From positions 1 through 6,398 of the forward strand of contig PMJK01000085.1 in NCBI GenBank assembly GCA_003158505.1: 6,398 bases of DNA, given 5' to 3'. This document shows, in pieces, positions 1 to 6,062 of this stretch. Within the stretch, counting starts at the first letter, position 1, and the number at the start of each line of letters is the position of its first letter. Source of the stretch: Holophagaceae bacterium (GTDB lineage: Bacteria; Acidobacteriota; Holophagae; Holophagales; Holophagaceae). A program made the translations under genes and the position numbers. The notes under the pieces are model-generated. The model saw only the letters and a list, made by a program, of their open reading frames with translations. It did no database searches and was not told the origin of the DNA.

Positions 1-146
1 TCTTCAACAACATGAAGATCCCCCTGGCCATCCTCGCTTCCGGCCTGGTTTTCCAGGAGGCCGTGGATTGGCCCCGGCTGGCCCTGGGCGGGGCCGTCAT
101 CGCCTGCGCGCTCGGACTGAATGGCCTTGCCGGGACACGCTCCTGA
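1..146 (+). CDS. C-terminal end of an EamA/DMT-family membrane transporter (5' partial)
   Basis: The frame read from base 3 gives 47 codons ending at TGA 144-146. It begins FNNMKIPLAILASGLVF, followed by QEAVDWPRLALGGAVIACALGLNGL. A short NN-K-PLA segment, a hydrophobic helix ending in an acidic residue, and then a last hydrophobic helix is the usual pattern of the final two membrane helices of EamA (drug/metabolite transporter superfamily) proteins. Such proteins sit in the inner membrane with about ten helices and move small metabolites; the substrate cannot be told from this piece. The start lies before the window. A 96-bp gap separates it from the TetR gene, so it may be the end of a different transcription unit, although a TetR regulator next to a transporter could control it. 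The family call rests on the tail alone. Confidence 0.6.
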   Translation, partial: FNNMKIPLAILASGLVFQEAVDWPRLALGGAVIACALGLNGLAGTRS

Positions 147-185
147 ACCGACACCACGAGGCCGGCGATCTCTGGTCCAGCAGGT

Positions 186-195
186 GGGTTAACCC
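186..195. promoter_or_regulatory. GGGTTAACCC palindrome upstream of the TetR gene (possible operator)
   Basis: This is a perfect 10-base palindrome in the 96-bp gap between the transporter end and the TetR-family gene. Pairing continues with one mismatch to G184/C197. TetR proteins bind palindromes as dimers and often repress their own gene, so it is a natural autoregulation candidate. A 10-bp palindrome can occur by chance, and I could not identify a convincing -10/-35 pair around it, so the call is weak. Confidence 0.25.
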
Positions 196-242
196 CCAGT
201 AAGCCTGTTCGTGGCATCCTGAGGAGACTTCAGAGGCAGCCT

Positions 243-944
243 ATGTCCACCGTTCCAGACCATGGTCTCAAAGAGATGGTGCCGGTCTTCGGGCCTGAGG
301 CCCTGGGTGTGGGCGCTCACGGCAGTTTCCCCGCGGCCCTGGTACGACTGAGCGGCGAGGGTGATCTCAAGGCCCGGCTCCTGCTGTCCGCCCTGTCCCA
401 CTTCGCGGCCAAGGGCTACGACGGGGTGCAGGTGAAGGAGGTCGCCGAGGAGGCTGGTGTTTCCAAGCCCACGCTCTACTATCACTTTGGCAGCAAGGAA
501 GGACTCTTTCGGCAGCTCTGCCTCGTGGCCCTGGCCAGCATGGCCGTGCGCATCCAGGCTCTGGTGGAGCCTTTCCTCGCCTCGCCGATCAAGGGCCCCA
601 AGGCCCAGGAGGCGGCCTGCCTGAGGCTCTCCCGGTCCTACCTCGACCTGCTACTCGAAAGCCAGGAGTTCACCGGGTTCATCCTCCGTTCCATCGCGGT
701 GCCCTCTCCGGATTCGGGCTTCCGGGACCTGATGCCCCTGGTGGAGAAGGGGCTGAGCCCTCTGGGCTTGTTCATGCACCATGTGTTCGGCACCAATCTA
801 GAACAGGCTCGCAAGGAAGTGCTGCTGTTCACCTCCCTGGTGGGTTCGCTCATCGAGGAGAAACTGCGCGACCCGCAGTACCAGATCACCGATGACGAAG
901 TGACGTGGGTCTCCCGCCGCTGGCTGCACGGCGTGCTCGGCTAG
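243..944 (+). CDS. TetR/AcrR-family transcriptional regulator
   Basis: This 233-residue protein is a predicted cytoplasmic DNA-binding repressor. Residues about 43-89 form the typical TetR N-terminal three-helix domain. The helix-turn-helix runs from VKEVAEEAGVSKPTLYYHF (64-82) into GSKEGLF (83-89), including the hallmark 'YYHFGSKEGLF'. Residues 95-233 are a helical ligand-binding/dimerisation part with no recognisable ligand signature. The ATG at 243 is preceded by AGAGG at 232-236 with a 6-base spacer, which supports this start. It leaves about 40 residues before the DNA-binding domain, longer than the usual 5-20, but an internal start at Met12 has a Shine-Dalgarno-like AAAGAG directly abutting it and looks worse. 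It ends 7 bases before the M61 peptidase gene, so the two are probably co-transcribed. Possible targets are itself, the upstream transporter, or the downstream series; the sequence does not decide. Confidence 0.92.
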   Translation: MSTVPDHGLKEMVPVFGPEALGVGAHGSFPAALVRLSGEGDLKARLLLSALSHFAAKGYDGVQVKEVAEEAGVSKPTLYYHFGSKEGLFRQLCLVALASMAVRIQALVEPFLASPIKGPKAQEAACLRLSRSYLDLLLESQEFTGFILRSIAVPSPDSGFRDLMPLVEKGLSPLGLFMHHVFGTNLEQARKEVLLFTSLVGSLIEEKLRDPQYQITDDEVTWVSRRWLHGVLG

Positions 945-951
945 CGCATCC

Positions 952-2751
952 ATGGCGGAACCAGCCCCGATCCGAGCCATCCTGCGTCCCCTGGACCTGG
1001 CCCAGCACCTCTTCGAAGTCGAGCTGAGTTTCCCGGCGGAGGCCATGGCCCAGGGCGCGGTCGCGGCGATGCCCGCCTGGACGCCGGGATCCTATCTCGT
1101 GCGGGACTACGCCCGGTTCGTGGATCGGGTGCGGGTCCTGGATGGCCGCAAGGAACGGCCCCTGGACAAGTTGGACAAGCAGCGCTGGCGGCTTCCCGCA
1201 TCAAGTCGGGACCTCGTGATTCGCTACCGCGTCTATGGCAACGACCTGACCGTGCGCACCAACCACGTGGACGCCACCCACGCCCAGATCATTCCGGCGG
1301 CGACCTTTCTCTACCTCGAAGGACAACTGGATCGACCCGTGGAGGTCTGCTTCGAGGGCTTTCCTCCTGCATGGAAGGTGGCCTCCGCGCTGCCGCTGAA
1401 GAAGGGGGCCCACTTCGCCTGCGATTTCGATGCGCTCGTGGATGCGCCTTTCGAACTGGGGACCTTCCGATCCCACGATTTCCACAGTGGCGGCACCACC
1501 TTCCTGCTGACCATAACCGGAGTGCACAACGGCGATGAGGGCCGCATTACGGAGGCCACGCAGAAGATCGTCGAGGCCGCGAGCGCGATCTTCGGTGGCT
1601 TCCCCTTCAAGCGCTACGTGTTCATGCTCACCTTCGCGCCCAAGCTGCGCGGAGGCCTGGAACACAGGGATTGCACCAGCCTCATCTCGGATAGCCACGC
1701 CTTCGACCGGCCGGAAGGCTACTACTCGCTCTACCAACTCATGGCGCACGAATTCTTCCACGCCTGGAACGTGAAGCGCCTCCACGACCCCGTGCTCGGG
1801 CCCTTCGACTACAGCCGCGAGAACCCCACGAGGCTGCTCTGGTTCCACGAGGGACTGACGGCCTACATGGAGCACGTCCTCGTCCTGCGGGCGGGTGTGG
1901 TGCCCTGGAGCCACACCTCGAAGGAATTGGCCCGCTGCTGGAGCGAACAGGTGCAGCGGCCGGGCCGCCTGGAGCAGAGCCTAGAGGAATCCAGCTGGGA
2001 TGCCTGGATCCGCCTCTACAAGCCGCACGAGTTCAGCCCCAACAGCTCCGTCAGTTATTACGAGAAGGGCGAGATGGTGGCCTGGCTCATGGATGCTTCC
2101 ATCCGCGAAGGCAGCAGAGGCAAGGCAGGCCTGGCGGAGCTCTTCGCCCTGCTCTGGAACCGACATGGAGAGAACGGCTTGACCGATGCCGACGTGCGCC
2201 GGGCCTACCAGGAGCTTTCCGGAAAGGATCCTGCGCTCTTCTGGAACAATTACATCACCGGTCGTGCCGAGCTGGACGGGGCCCCGCTGCGGCGGGCCTT
2301 CGGGCTGAAGCTGGAGGCCCGGGCGCCCTGGGAGCGGCTCTCCCCCGAGGAACAGGACGACCCCGCTGCCCTGCGCCGCGCCCGGGCCTGGACCGGCCTC
2401 GTGCTGGCTGCCAACGGACCGACGGTGCAGAACGTGCTCCCCGGCAGCCCAACGGCGGCGGCCGGTCTGAGTTTCGGCATGGAGATCCTGGCGGTGGATG
2501 GCTGGCGCACGACGACCGCCACAGAGGTTCAGCGGGGTCTCGCCCAGGTGGGCCCGGGAGGCCGGGCCACCGTCCTTGCCGCGGATCGGGGACGGATTTT
2601 TGAGGTCAGCCTGCCCGTGGAGGACAGCCCCGAGCGCAGCCATAGGTTGGTGCCGGACACCAGGGCCGGGGCTGCTCAAAGGGCGGGCTTCGTGGCCGCC
2701 TATGGCCAATCCTGGCCTTCCAAGCCGGTGAAACGGGGTCGGCGCCGGTGA
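952..2751 (+). CDS. M61-family zinc metallopeptidase (glycyl-aminopeptidase type) with C-terminal PDZ domain
   Basis: The 599-residue product has the full M61 layout. An N-terminal beta domain (about 5-180) carries the typical 'AWTPGSYLVRDYARFV' (42-57). The catalytic domain contains GGLEH (234-238), the zinc motif HEFFH (H266, E267, H270) and the third ligand in WFHEGLTAYME (E300). A conserved-looking SYYEKG lies at 368-373, and a PDZ-like domain covers about 478-556 (NVLPGSPTAAAGLSFGMEIL...DG). The family includes a Sphingomonas aminopeptidase that prefers N-terminal glycine; the substrate here is unknown. There is no signal peptide or membrane segment, so it is probably cytoplasmic. About 600 residues is the usual family length. 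No clear Shine-Dalgarno precedes the ATG, so translation may depend on the TetR gene ending 7 bases upstream. Its TGA overlaps the next gene's GTG (GTGA, 2748-2751). The tail is very basic (KRGRRR). Confidence 0.93.
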   Translation: MAEPAPIRAILRPLDLAQHLFEVELSFPAEAMAQGAVAAMPAWTPGSYLVRDYARFVDRVRVLDGRKERPLDKLDKQRWRLPASSRDLVIRYRVYGNDLTVRTNHVDATHAQIIPAATFLYLEGQLDRPVEVCFEGFPPAWKVASALPLKKGAHFACDFDALVDAPFELGTFRSHDFHSGGTTFLLTITGVHNGDEGRITEATQKIVEAASAIFGGFPFKRYVFMLTFAPKLRGGLEHRDCTSLISDSHAFDRPEGYYSLYQLMAHEFFHAWNVKRLHDPVLGPFDYSRENPTRLLWFHEGLTAYMEHVLVLRAGVVPWSHTSKELARCWSEQVQRPGRLEQSLEESSWDAWIRLYKPHEFSPNSSVSYYEKGEMVAWLMDASIREGSRGKAGLAELFALLWNRHGENGLTDADVRRAYQELSGKDPALFWNNYITGRAELDGAPLRRAFGLKLEARAPWERLSPEEQDDPAALRRARAWTGLVLAANGPTVQNVLPGSPTAAAGLSFGMEILAVDGWRTTTATEVQRGLAQVGPGGRATVLAADRGRIFEVSLPVEDSPERSHRLVPDTRAGAAQRAGFVAAYGQSWPSKPVKRGRRR

Positions 2752-3419
2752 AGATCGCCGCGATCATCGCCGCCCATGATGAAGCCGAGTGCATTGCGCT
2801 GGTGCTGGAGGGGTTGAAGCCCTTCAGTCTCCACCGCATCCTGGTGGTGGACGATGGCTCCACCGATGGCACCGGCGCCGTGGCCACCGCCGCGGGCGTG
2901 GAAGTGATGCGACTGGAATCAGGGCAGGGCGGGGGGAAGGGCCAGGCCATGCGGGCGGGCATGGCGCGGTTGCGGGCCGACGATTTTGATTTCTACCTCT
3001 TTCTGGATGCGGACGGTCAGCACGACCCGGCGGATCTCCAGCACTTCCTCGACCACCTGGCGGCCCACTCGGATGCGGACTTCCTCATCGGGTCGCGCTT
3101 CCAGGACCGGGCGAAGATCCCGGCCAAGCGCTGGCGGACCAATGCCCTGGGCACCTGGACTCTGGGGCGCATCGCCGGCGTGACCTGGGAGGACAGTCAG
3201 AGCGGCTTCCGCATGATCCGGAAGAAGGTGCTCGATCGCCTCGATCTCCGGGCCACAGGCTTCGCCATCGAGATGGAGATCGCCATGAAGGCCGCGGACT
3301 GGAAGCTGCACTGGGCCCACATCCCGATCCAGGCCATCTATCGCCCCGGGCCGCACCGGAGCCATTTTCGGGGGGTAATGGATACTTGGTTGATTGCATG
3401 GGAGTCCCTGAAATGCTGA
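2748..3419 (+). CDS. Family-2 glycosyltransferase, dolichol/polyprenyl-phosphate sugar transferase-like
   Basis: This is a 223-residue single-domain GT-A glycosyltransferase. The motifs in order are the N-terminal Rossmann strand IAAIIAAHDEAE (3-14 region), VVDDGSTDGT (33-42) for nucleotide-sugar binding, GGGKGQAMRAG (61-71), the metal-binding DADGQHD (87-93), IGSRF (114-118) and DSQSGFR (149-155). The last two, with the YRPGPHRSHFR tail, are typical of the DPM/DPG-synthase-like group, which moves a sugar from a nucleotide donor to a polyprenyl phosphate at the inner face of the membrane. No C-terminal membrane helices are present, so it is the short soluble or peripheral form. Donor and acceptor are unknown. 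It starts with GTG inside the GTGA overlap with the peptidase gene, which suggests translational coupling. The last codons (3384-3419) are more AT-rich than the rest and are repeated at 3494-3529 after a hairpin. The stop overlaps an ATG as ATGCTGA. Confidence 0.9.
   Translation: MKIAAIIAAHDEAECIALVLEGLKPFSLHRILVVDDGSTDGTGAVATAAGVEVMRLESGQGGGKGQAMRAGMARLRADDFDFYLFLDADGQHDPADLQHFLDHLAAHSDADFLIGSRFQDRAKIPAKRWRTNALGTWTLGRIAGVTWEDSQSGFRMIRKKVLDRLDLRATGFAIEMEIAMKAADWKLHWAHIPIQAIYRPGPHRSHFRGVMDTWLIAWESLKC
3384..3419 (+). repeat. Copy 1 of a 36-bp direct repeat: final codons of the glycosyltransferase
   Basis: These 12 codons encode TWLIAWESLKC plus stop and are the true 3' end of the glycosyltransferase gene. 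The same peptide and stop are encoded again 110 bases downstream (3494-3529). By eye the copies match at 29 of 36 bases, and all seven differences are synonymous. Copy 1 uses AT-richer codons (ACT, TTG, ATT, GCA). Both copies contain GGGAG eight bases before an ATG embedded in the stop (ATGCTGA), so both can act as translation-restart modules. Confidence 0.85.
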
Positions 3420-3529
3420 ACTGGCTTCAACCCGGTCCGGTCTGGTCACTTGGCGCTGCCCCGCAGCGCCAAGCTCGGTCCGGATCCGGGTTGACCTGGC
3501 TCATCGCGTGGGAGTCGCTCAAATGCTGA
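3413..3529 (+). CDS. 38-codon ORF bridging the glycosyltransferase and rnhB; possible gene remnant
   Basis: The ATG at 3413 lies within ATGCTGA and overlaps the glycosyltransferase stop by 7 bases. GGGAG at 3400-3404 lies 8 bases upstream. The frame stays open through a GC-rich hairpin (MLNWLQPGPVWSLGAAPQ, then RQARSGSG) and ends in LTWLIAWESLKC, the same eleven C-terminal residues as the glycosyltransferase. Its own stop again reads ATGCTGA. I recognise no domain. One reading is a small coupling peptide that carries ribosomes into rnhB. The other is junction debris: a leftover glycosyltransferase tail whose frame happens to join the new start. The synonymous-only differences show that the tail was once under coding selection, but say nothing about the first 27 codons. 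I favour debris. Confidence 0.25.
   Translation: MLNWLQPGPVWSLGAAPQRQARSGSGLTWLIAWESLKC
3429..3492. repeat. Nested inverted repeat (palindromic, REP-like) between glycosyltransferase and rnhB
   Basis: The inner arms CTTGGCGCTG (3449-3458) and CAGCGCCAAG (3464-3473) pair perfectly over 10 bp around a CCCCG loop. Outside them, AACCCGGTCCGG (3429-3440) and CCGGATCCGGGTT (3480-3492) pair over 12 bp with one bulged base, leaving asymmetric unpaired stretches between the stems. As RNA or a cruciform this would be a stable two-tier hairpin. No T-tract follows, so it does not look like an intrinsic terminator, and the downstream genes continue in the same direction. Palindromic intergenic elements of the REP class have this general form. 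Whether this one recurs elsewhere in the genome cannot be seen from the window. Confidence 0.6.
3494..3529 (+). repeat. Copy 2 of the 36-bp direct repeat: orphan glycosyltransferase C-terminus
   Basis: This stretch encodes TWLIAWESLKC and a stop, as in copy 1 (3384-3419), but no glycosyltransferase body precedes it; the hairpin does. Its codons are GC-rich (ACC, CTC, ATC, GCG, TCG), matching the general usage of the window better than copy 1 does. After the stop, the sequence ACTGG also recurs, shifted by two bases, so homology may continue slightly past the stop. GGGAG (3510-3514) plus ATG (3523) within ATGCTGA gives an alternative rnhB start. Confidence 0.85.
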
Positions 3530-3532
3530 GGA
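3528..3532 (+). promoter_or_regulatory. Ribosome binding site GAGGA choosing the rnhB start at 3541
   Basis: GAGGA lies 8 bases before ATG 3541, a near-ideal spacing. Two in-frame competitors exist: GTG 3508 with no good site, and ATG 3523 with GGGAG at 3510-3514, also at 8 bases. The 3541 start leaves 20 residues before the first catalytic Asp-Glu motif, which fits RNase HII better; the others add 6 or 11 residues translated from the repeat copy. Confidence 0.55.
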
Positions 3533-3540
3533 CTGGACCC

Positions 3541-4365
3541 ATGATCAACCCCCTGGATTGGGACCTCGGCAATGTACCACCGAGTGTGGCGTGGGGGGGC
3601 GTGGACGAGGCTGGGCGGGGGGCCTGGGCAGGGCCGGTAGTGGCGGCCTGCGCGGTGCTGGATGGGGACACGGTCCGAAAGTGGGGCCATGTACTGCGGG
3701 GCGTGCGGGACAGCAAGCAACTCAAGCCCGAGCGGCGCGAAGTGCTGGCGGCCGAGCTGAAGGCCATCCTGCCGGCCTTCGGCATCGCGGAAGTGGATCC
3801 ACTGGCCATCGACCGGGAGAACATCCTCGAGGCCACCATGATGGCCATGCGACAGTCCATGTCGGATCTATCCATCCGGCCGCGGATCCTGCTCATCGAT
3901 GGCAACCGCGGCCCGAGGACCGGCCTGCCCGAGCGCCTAGTGGTGGATGGCGATGCCCTCAGCTGTGCCATCGGCGCCGCCAGCATCCTGGCCAAGGCAC
4001 ACCGGGACGCGCTGATGATCGCCATGGAGGAGACCCACCCGGGCTATGGCTTCGGGCGGCACAAGGGCTACGGCACGGCCCTGCACCGGGCCAGGATCCA
4101 GGAACTGGGCGTGAGCCCGGTTCACCGCATCAGCTATGCGCCCGTGGCGGCACTTCAGCAGGTGGACGAGGAGCTGCGTGACCGCCTGCGTCACAGCCTG
4201 GATGCCTGCGGCTCGGTGGAGGCACTGCGGACCTGGGTCGAGCGGGAGCTGCGTCCCTCCTACGGCCGCCTGAAGCTGGTGTGGGTGGAGACCCTGCGTC
4301 GCCACTACGCGGACCGGCTGGTACAGCTCGCGGATGCGGAGGGCCTCACCGGGGAGCGGGAATGA
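3541..4365 (+). CDS. rnhB: Ribonuclease HII with C-terminal extension
   Basis: From ATG 3541 this is 274 residues (280 if the ATG at 3523 is used). RNase HII is a cytoplasmic metal-dependent enzyme that cuts the RNA strand of RNA/DNA hybrids and 5' of single ribonucleotides in DNA, which starts ribonucleotide excision repair. The family signature is complete: GVDEAGRG (20-27, with catalytic D22 and E23), DSKQL (57-61), LLIDGN (117-122, catalytic D120), VVDGDA (134-139, D138 matching the fourth acidic residue), AASILAKAHRD (146-156), and YGFGRHKGYGT (169-179), followed by SPVHRISYAPV. The core ends near residue 202, close to the roughly 200 residues of E. coli RNase HII. The remaining 70 or so residues are charged and probably helical, and I do not recognise them. 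The stop overlaps the Nudix gene start (ATGA, 4362-4365), so the two repair genes are probably translationally coupled. The junction upstream is unusual because of the duplicated glycosyltransferase tail. Confidence 0.95.
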   Translation: MINPLDWDLGNVPPSVAWGGVDEAGRGAWAGPVVAACAVLDGDTVRKWGHVLRGVRDSKQLKPERREVLAAELKAILPAFGIAEVDPLAIDRENILEATMMAMRQSMSDLSIRPRILLIDGNRGPRTGLPERLVVDGDALSCAIGAASILAKAHRDALMIAMEETHPGYGFGRHKGYGTALHRARIQELGVSPVHRISYAPVAALQQVDEELRDRLRHSLDACGSVEALRTWVERELRPSYGRLKLVWVETLRRHYADRLVQLADAEGLTGERE

Positions 4366-4766
4366 CGGAGGTGGCCCTGGCCCTCATCCGGCGCGGAGAG
4401 CGATGGTTCCTTCAGCGGCGTCATCCGGAGAACCCTGTCCTGCCAGGTCTCTGGGAGTTCCCGGGGGGGAAGTCAGAAGGCGGCGAGCAGCCTCTTGAGA
4501 CCCTGGAGCGGGAACTGCGCGAGGAGACTGGTCTGGTTCTGCGCACGGCGCGGCCCTGCAGTGTGATCGAGGGCCCTGCGCGCCTGCATCCCTTCCTGGT
4601 AGAAGCGGACGGAGATCCGTGCACGGACCTGGCTTGGGGCTGGTTCACGGTCGAGGAAATGCGCAGGCTGCCCATCCCACCCATGAACCGGGCCCTCATC
4701 GAGTGGCTGGCCAAGGATCTGCAGGCAGCCGAACTTCGAGTCGATCCATCACATCTGATACGCTGA
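4362..4766 (+). CDS. mutT: MutT-type Nudix hydrolase (8-oxo-dGTP diphosphatase-like)
   Basis: The 134-residue protein has a perfect Nudix box, G-x5-E-x7-RELREETGL, at residues 36-58 (G36, E42, R50, E51, E54, E55, G57). It sits inside the MutT-typical context QRRHPENPVLPGLWEFPGGKSEGGE. MutT-like enzymes hydrolyse oxidised nucleoside triphosphates such as 8-oxo-dGTP to the monophosphate and pyrophosphate, which prevents A:T to C:G transversions. About 130 residues is the normal length. ATG 4362 overlaps the rnhB stop as ATGA and has GGGGAG at 4351-4356 with a 5-base spacer; longer in-frame extensions into rnhB are not needed. Neighbouring rnhB supports a nucleotide-quality or DNA-repair role. 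Several Nudix subfamilies share this look, so the exact substrate is inferred. A seven-G run (4463-4469) encodes part of the PGGK segment. Confidence 0.88.
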   Translation: MTEVALALIRRGERWFLQRRHPENPVLPGLWEFPGGKSEGGEQPLETLERELREETGLVLRTARPCSVIEGPARLHPFLVEADGDPCTDLAWGWFTVEEMRRLPIPPMNRALIEWLAKDLQAAELRVDPSHLIR

Positions 4767-4781
4767 AGACCCGGAGATGCC

Positions 4782-6062
4782 ATGCCGCGATTCCTCGTTC
4801 GGACCTTGCTCTGCGCCCTCGCGGCCTCGGGGCTGTGGGCCCAGCAGACAGAAGTGGTTCTGACGGCCACCAGCAGCACCAAACTGGTGCTGGCCATGAG
4901 CACACCCAAGGCCACCGGCCTGGATGACGCCAACGTCGCCGCGGAGTTCACAGCGGTCCTCAAGCGGGATCTGGATGAGACGGGCGTCATGGCCGTGCTC
5001 CAGGAACGCCTCCCTGCCGATGGCGCGCCGACGAAAGCATGGAAGGAAGCCGGGGCCCAGTGGTTGTTGAGCACGCACCTGTCGAAGGCCGTCAACGGCG
5101 ACCTTCAGCTGGAAGCCTCTGCCTTGGATACCGCCGCCGAGAAAGGGGTGTTCAGCCGCACCTACCACGCCAATCGGATCGTGCCCCTCCGTTACCTCGC
5201 CCACTACCTCGCCGATGATCTCGTGGGCCGCCTCACGGGCGAGAAGGGCGTGGCCTCCAGCCGCATCGTGTTCGTGCGCCAGGTATCGAATGGCGTGAAA
5301 GAGCTCTTCCAGGTGGATCGTGACGGGGCGGATCTGATCCAGCTCACTCGGCACGGCAGCCTTACGCTGTCACCCACGGTGGCAGCGGACGGCCGCCTGG
5401 CCTATGTCACCTACAAGTCGGGTCCCCCGGAGATCTGGGGCCAGCGCAAGAAGGATGGGCCTCACGAAAGGCTCTACCCGACCAGCGGAGCCGGGGGCAT
5501 GCTCTCCTCGCCGGTGTGGTCCCCGGATGGCAAACGCTTGGCCTTCGTGCAGGGCGACCGCCGCGGCAACAGCGACATCATGGTGCTGGACCTCGCCACG
5601 GGGCGGGCTCGGCGCCTGACTGACAGCAACGGGATCAACACCGAACCGACCTGGAACCCGAACGGGAACCAGCTTGCGTTCACCTCGGATCGAGAAGGAG
5701 GGCCCCAGGTCTTCCTTATGCAGGATGACGGCTCGAACCTCCGTCGCCTGACGGGCGAAGGCCTCTACAATGCCAGCCCCACCTGGAGCCCGAATGGCGC
5801 CATGGTGGCCTATGTATCCCGATTCGAGGGGAAGTTCGATCTGTTCGTCTACAAGTTGGGCGAAGGGAAGGCCTACCAGATCACCACAGGCGTCAGCACT
5901 TCTGAATCGCCCGCCTGGTCGCCTGATGAACGCCATCTCGTGTTTACCAGCAACCGCTTCGGTTCGTCCCAGATCTTCACCACCGATCTTTCGGGCCGCC
6001 AGGTTGTCCGTTTGACCGAACTGGCAGGCTGCCAGAGTCCCCGCTGGATCCGTGGTCGATAA
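4782..6062 (+). CDS. tolB: Tol-Pal system periplasmic beta-propeller protein TolB
   Basis: This 426-residue precursor starts with a signal peptide: basic start MPRFLVR, hydrophobic core LLCALAASGL, and probable cleavage after WA at residue 20. Residues about 22-150 match the TolB N-terminal alpha/beta domain. From about 160 a six-bladed propeller follows, with PD40-type repeats LSPTVAADGRLAYVT (196-210), SPVWSPDGKRLAFV (243-256), EPTWNPNGNQLAFTS (288-302), SPTWSPNGAMVAYVS (332-346) and SPAWSPDERHLVFTS (376-390). The closing strand SPRW is at 419-422. TolB works in the periplasm, linking the inner-membrane TolQRA motor to the Pal lipoprotein for outer-membrane constriction at division. Length matches the family (about 430). 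GGAG at 4773-4776 lies 5 bases before the ATG, and mutT ends 15 bases upstream. The usual partners tolQ, tolR and tolA are not upstream, and the next gene is not a recognisable pal. Other PD40 propeller proteins resemble TolB, but the two-domain layout supports TolB. Confidence 0.92.
   Translation: MPRFLVRTLLCALAASGLWAQQTEVVLTATSSTKLVLAMSTPKATGLDDANVAAEFTAVLKRDLDETGVMAVLQERLPADGAPTKAWKEAGAQWLLSTHLSKAVNGDLQLEASALDTAAEKGVFSRTYHANRIVPLRYLAHYLADDLVGRLTGEKGVASSRIVFVRQVSNGVKELFQVDRDGADLIQLTRHGSLTLSPTVAADGRLAYVTYKSGPPEIWGQRKKDGPHERLYPTSGAGGMLSSPVWSPDGKRLAFVQGDRRGNSDIMVLDLATGRARRLTDSNGINTEPTWNPNGNQLAFTSDREGGPQVFLMQDDGSNLRRLTGEGLYNASPTWSPNGAMVAYVSRFEGKFDLFVYKLGEGKAYQITTGVSTSESPAWSPDERHLVFTSNRFGSSQIFTTDLSGRQVVRLTELAGCQSPRWIRGR

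Noticed and set aside
1201..1914. Long open frame of 237 codons on the minus strand opposite the M61 peptidase gene
   Set aside because: It lies wholly opposite a well-supported gene with intact catalytic motifs, shows no recognisable domain, and is expected from the high third-position GC content.
1981..2709. Minus-strand open frame of 242 codons opposite the peptidase C-terminal part
   Set aside because: It is a shadow of the PDZ-containing coding region; composition and lack of motifs argue against a real gene.
3405..3420. Programmed frameshift joining the glycosyltransferase to the 38-codon frame
   Set aside because: No slippery heptamer is present at the stop; ATGCTGA is a standard stop-restart overlap and explains the arrangement more simply.
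2919..3449. Minus-strand frame opposite the glycosyltransferase
   Set aside because: It is antisense to a clear GT2 gene, with no ribosome site or domain that I can see.
3449..3473. Hairpin as an intrinsic terminator after the glycosyltransferase
   Set aside because: The stem is strong, but no T-run follows and the same-strand genes continue after it.
3384..3529. Repeat copies as target-site duplications or att sites of a mobile element
   Set aside because: The copies differ at seven of 36 bases, all silent, whereas target-site duplications would be near identical. The 74 bases between them hold no transposase or integrase.
4281..4361. Upstream extension of the mutT frame
   Set aside because: The ATG at 4362 overlaps the rnhB stop, has a good ribosome site, and gives the normal MutT N-terminus (MTEVALALIRRGERWFLQRR). 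The extension runs within rnhB and is not MutT-like.
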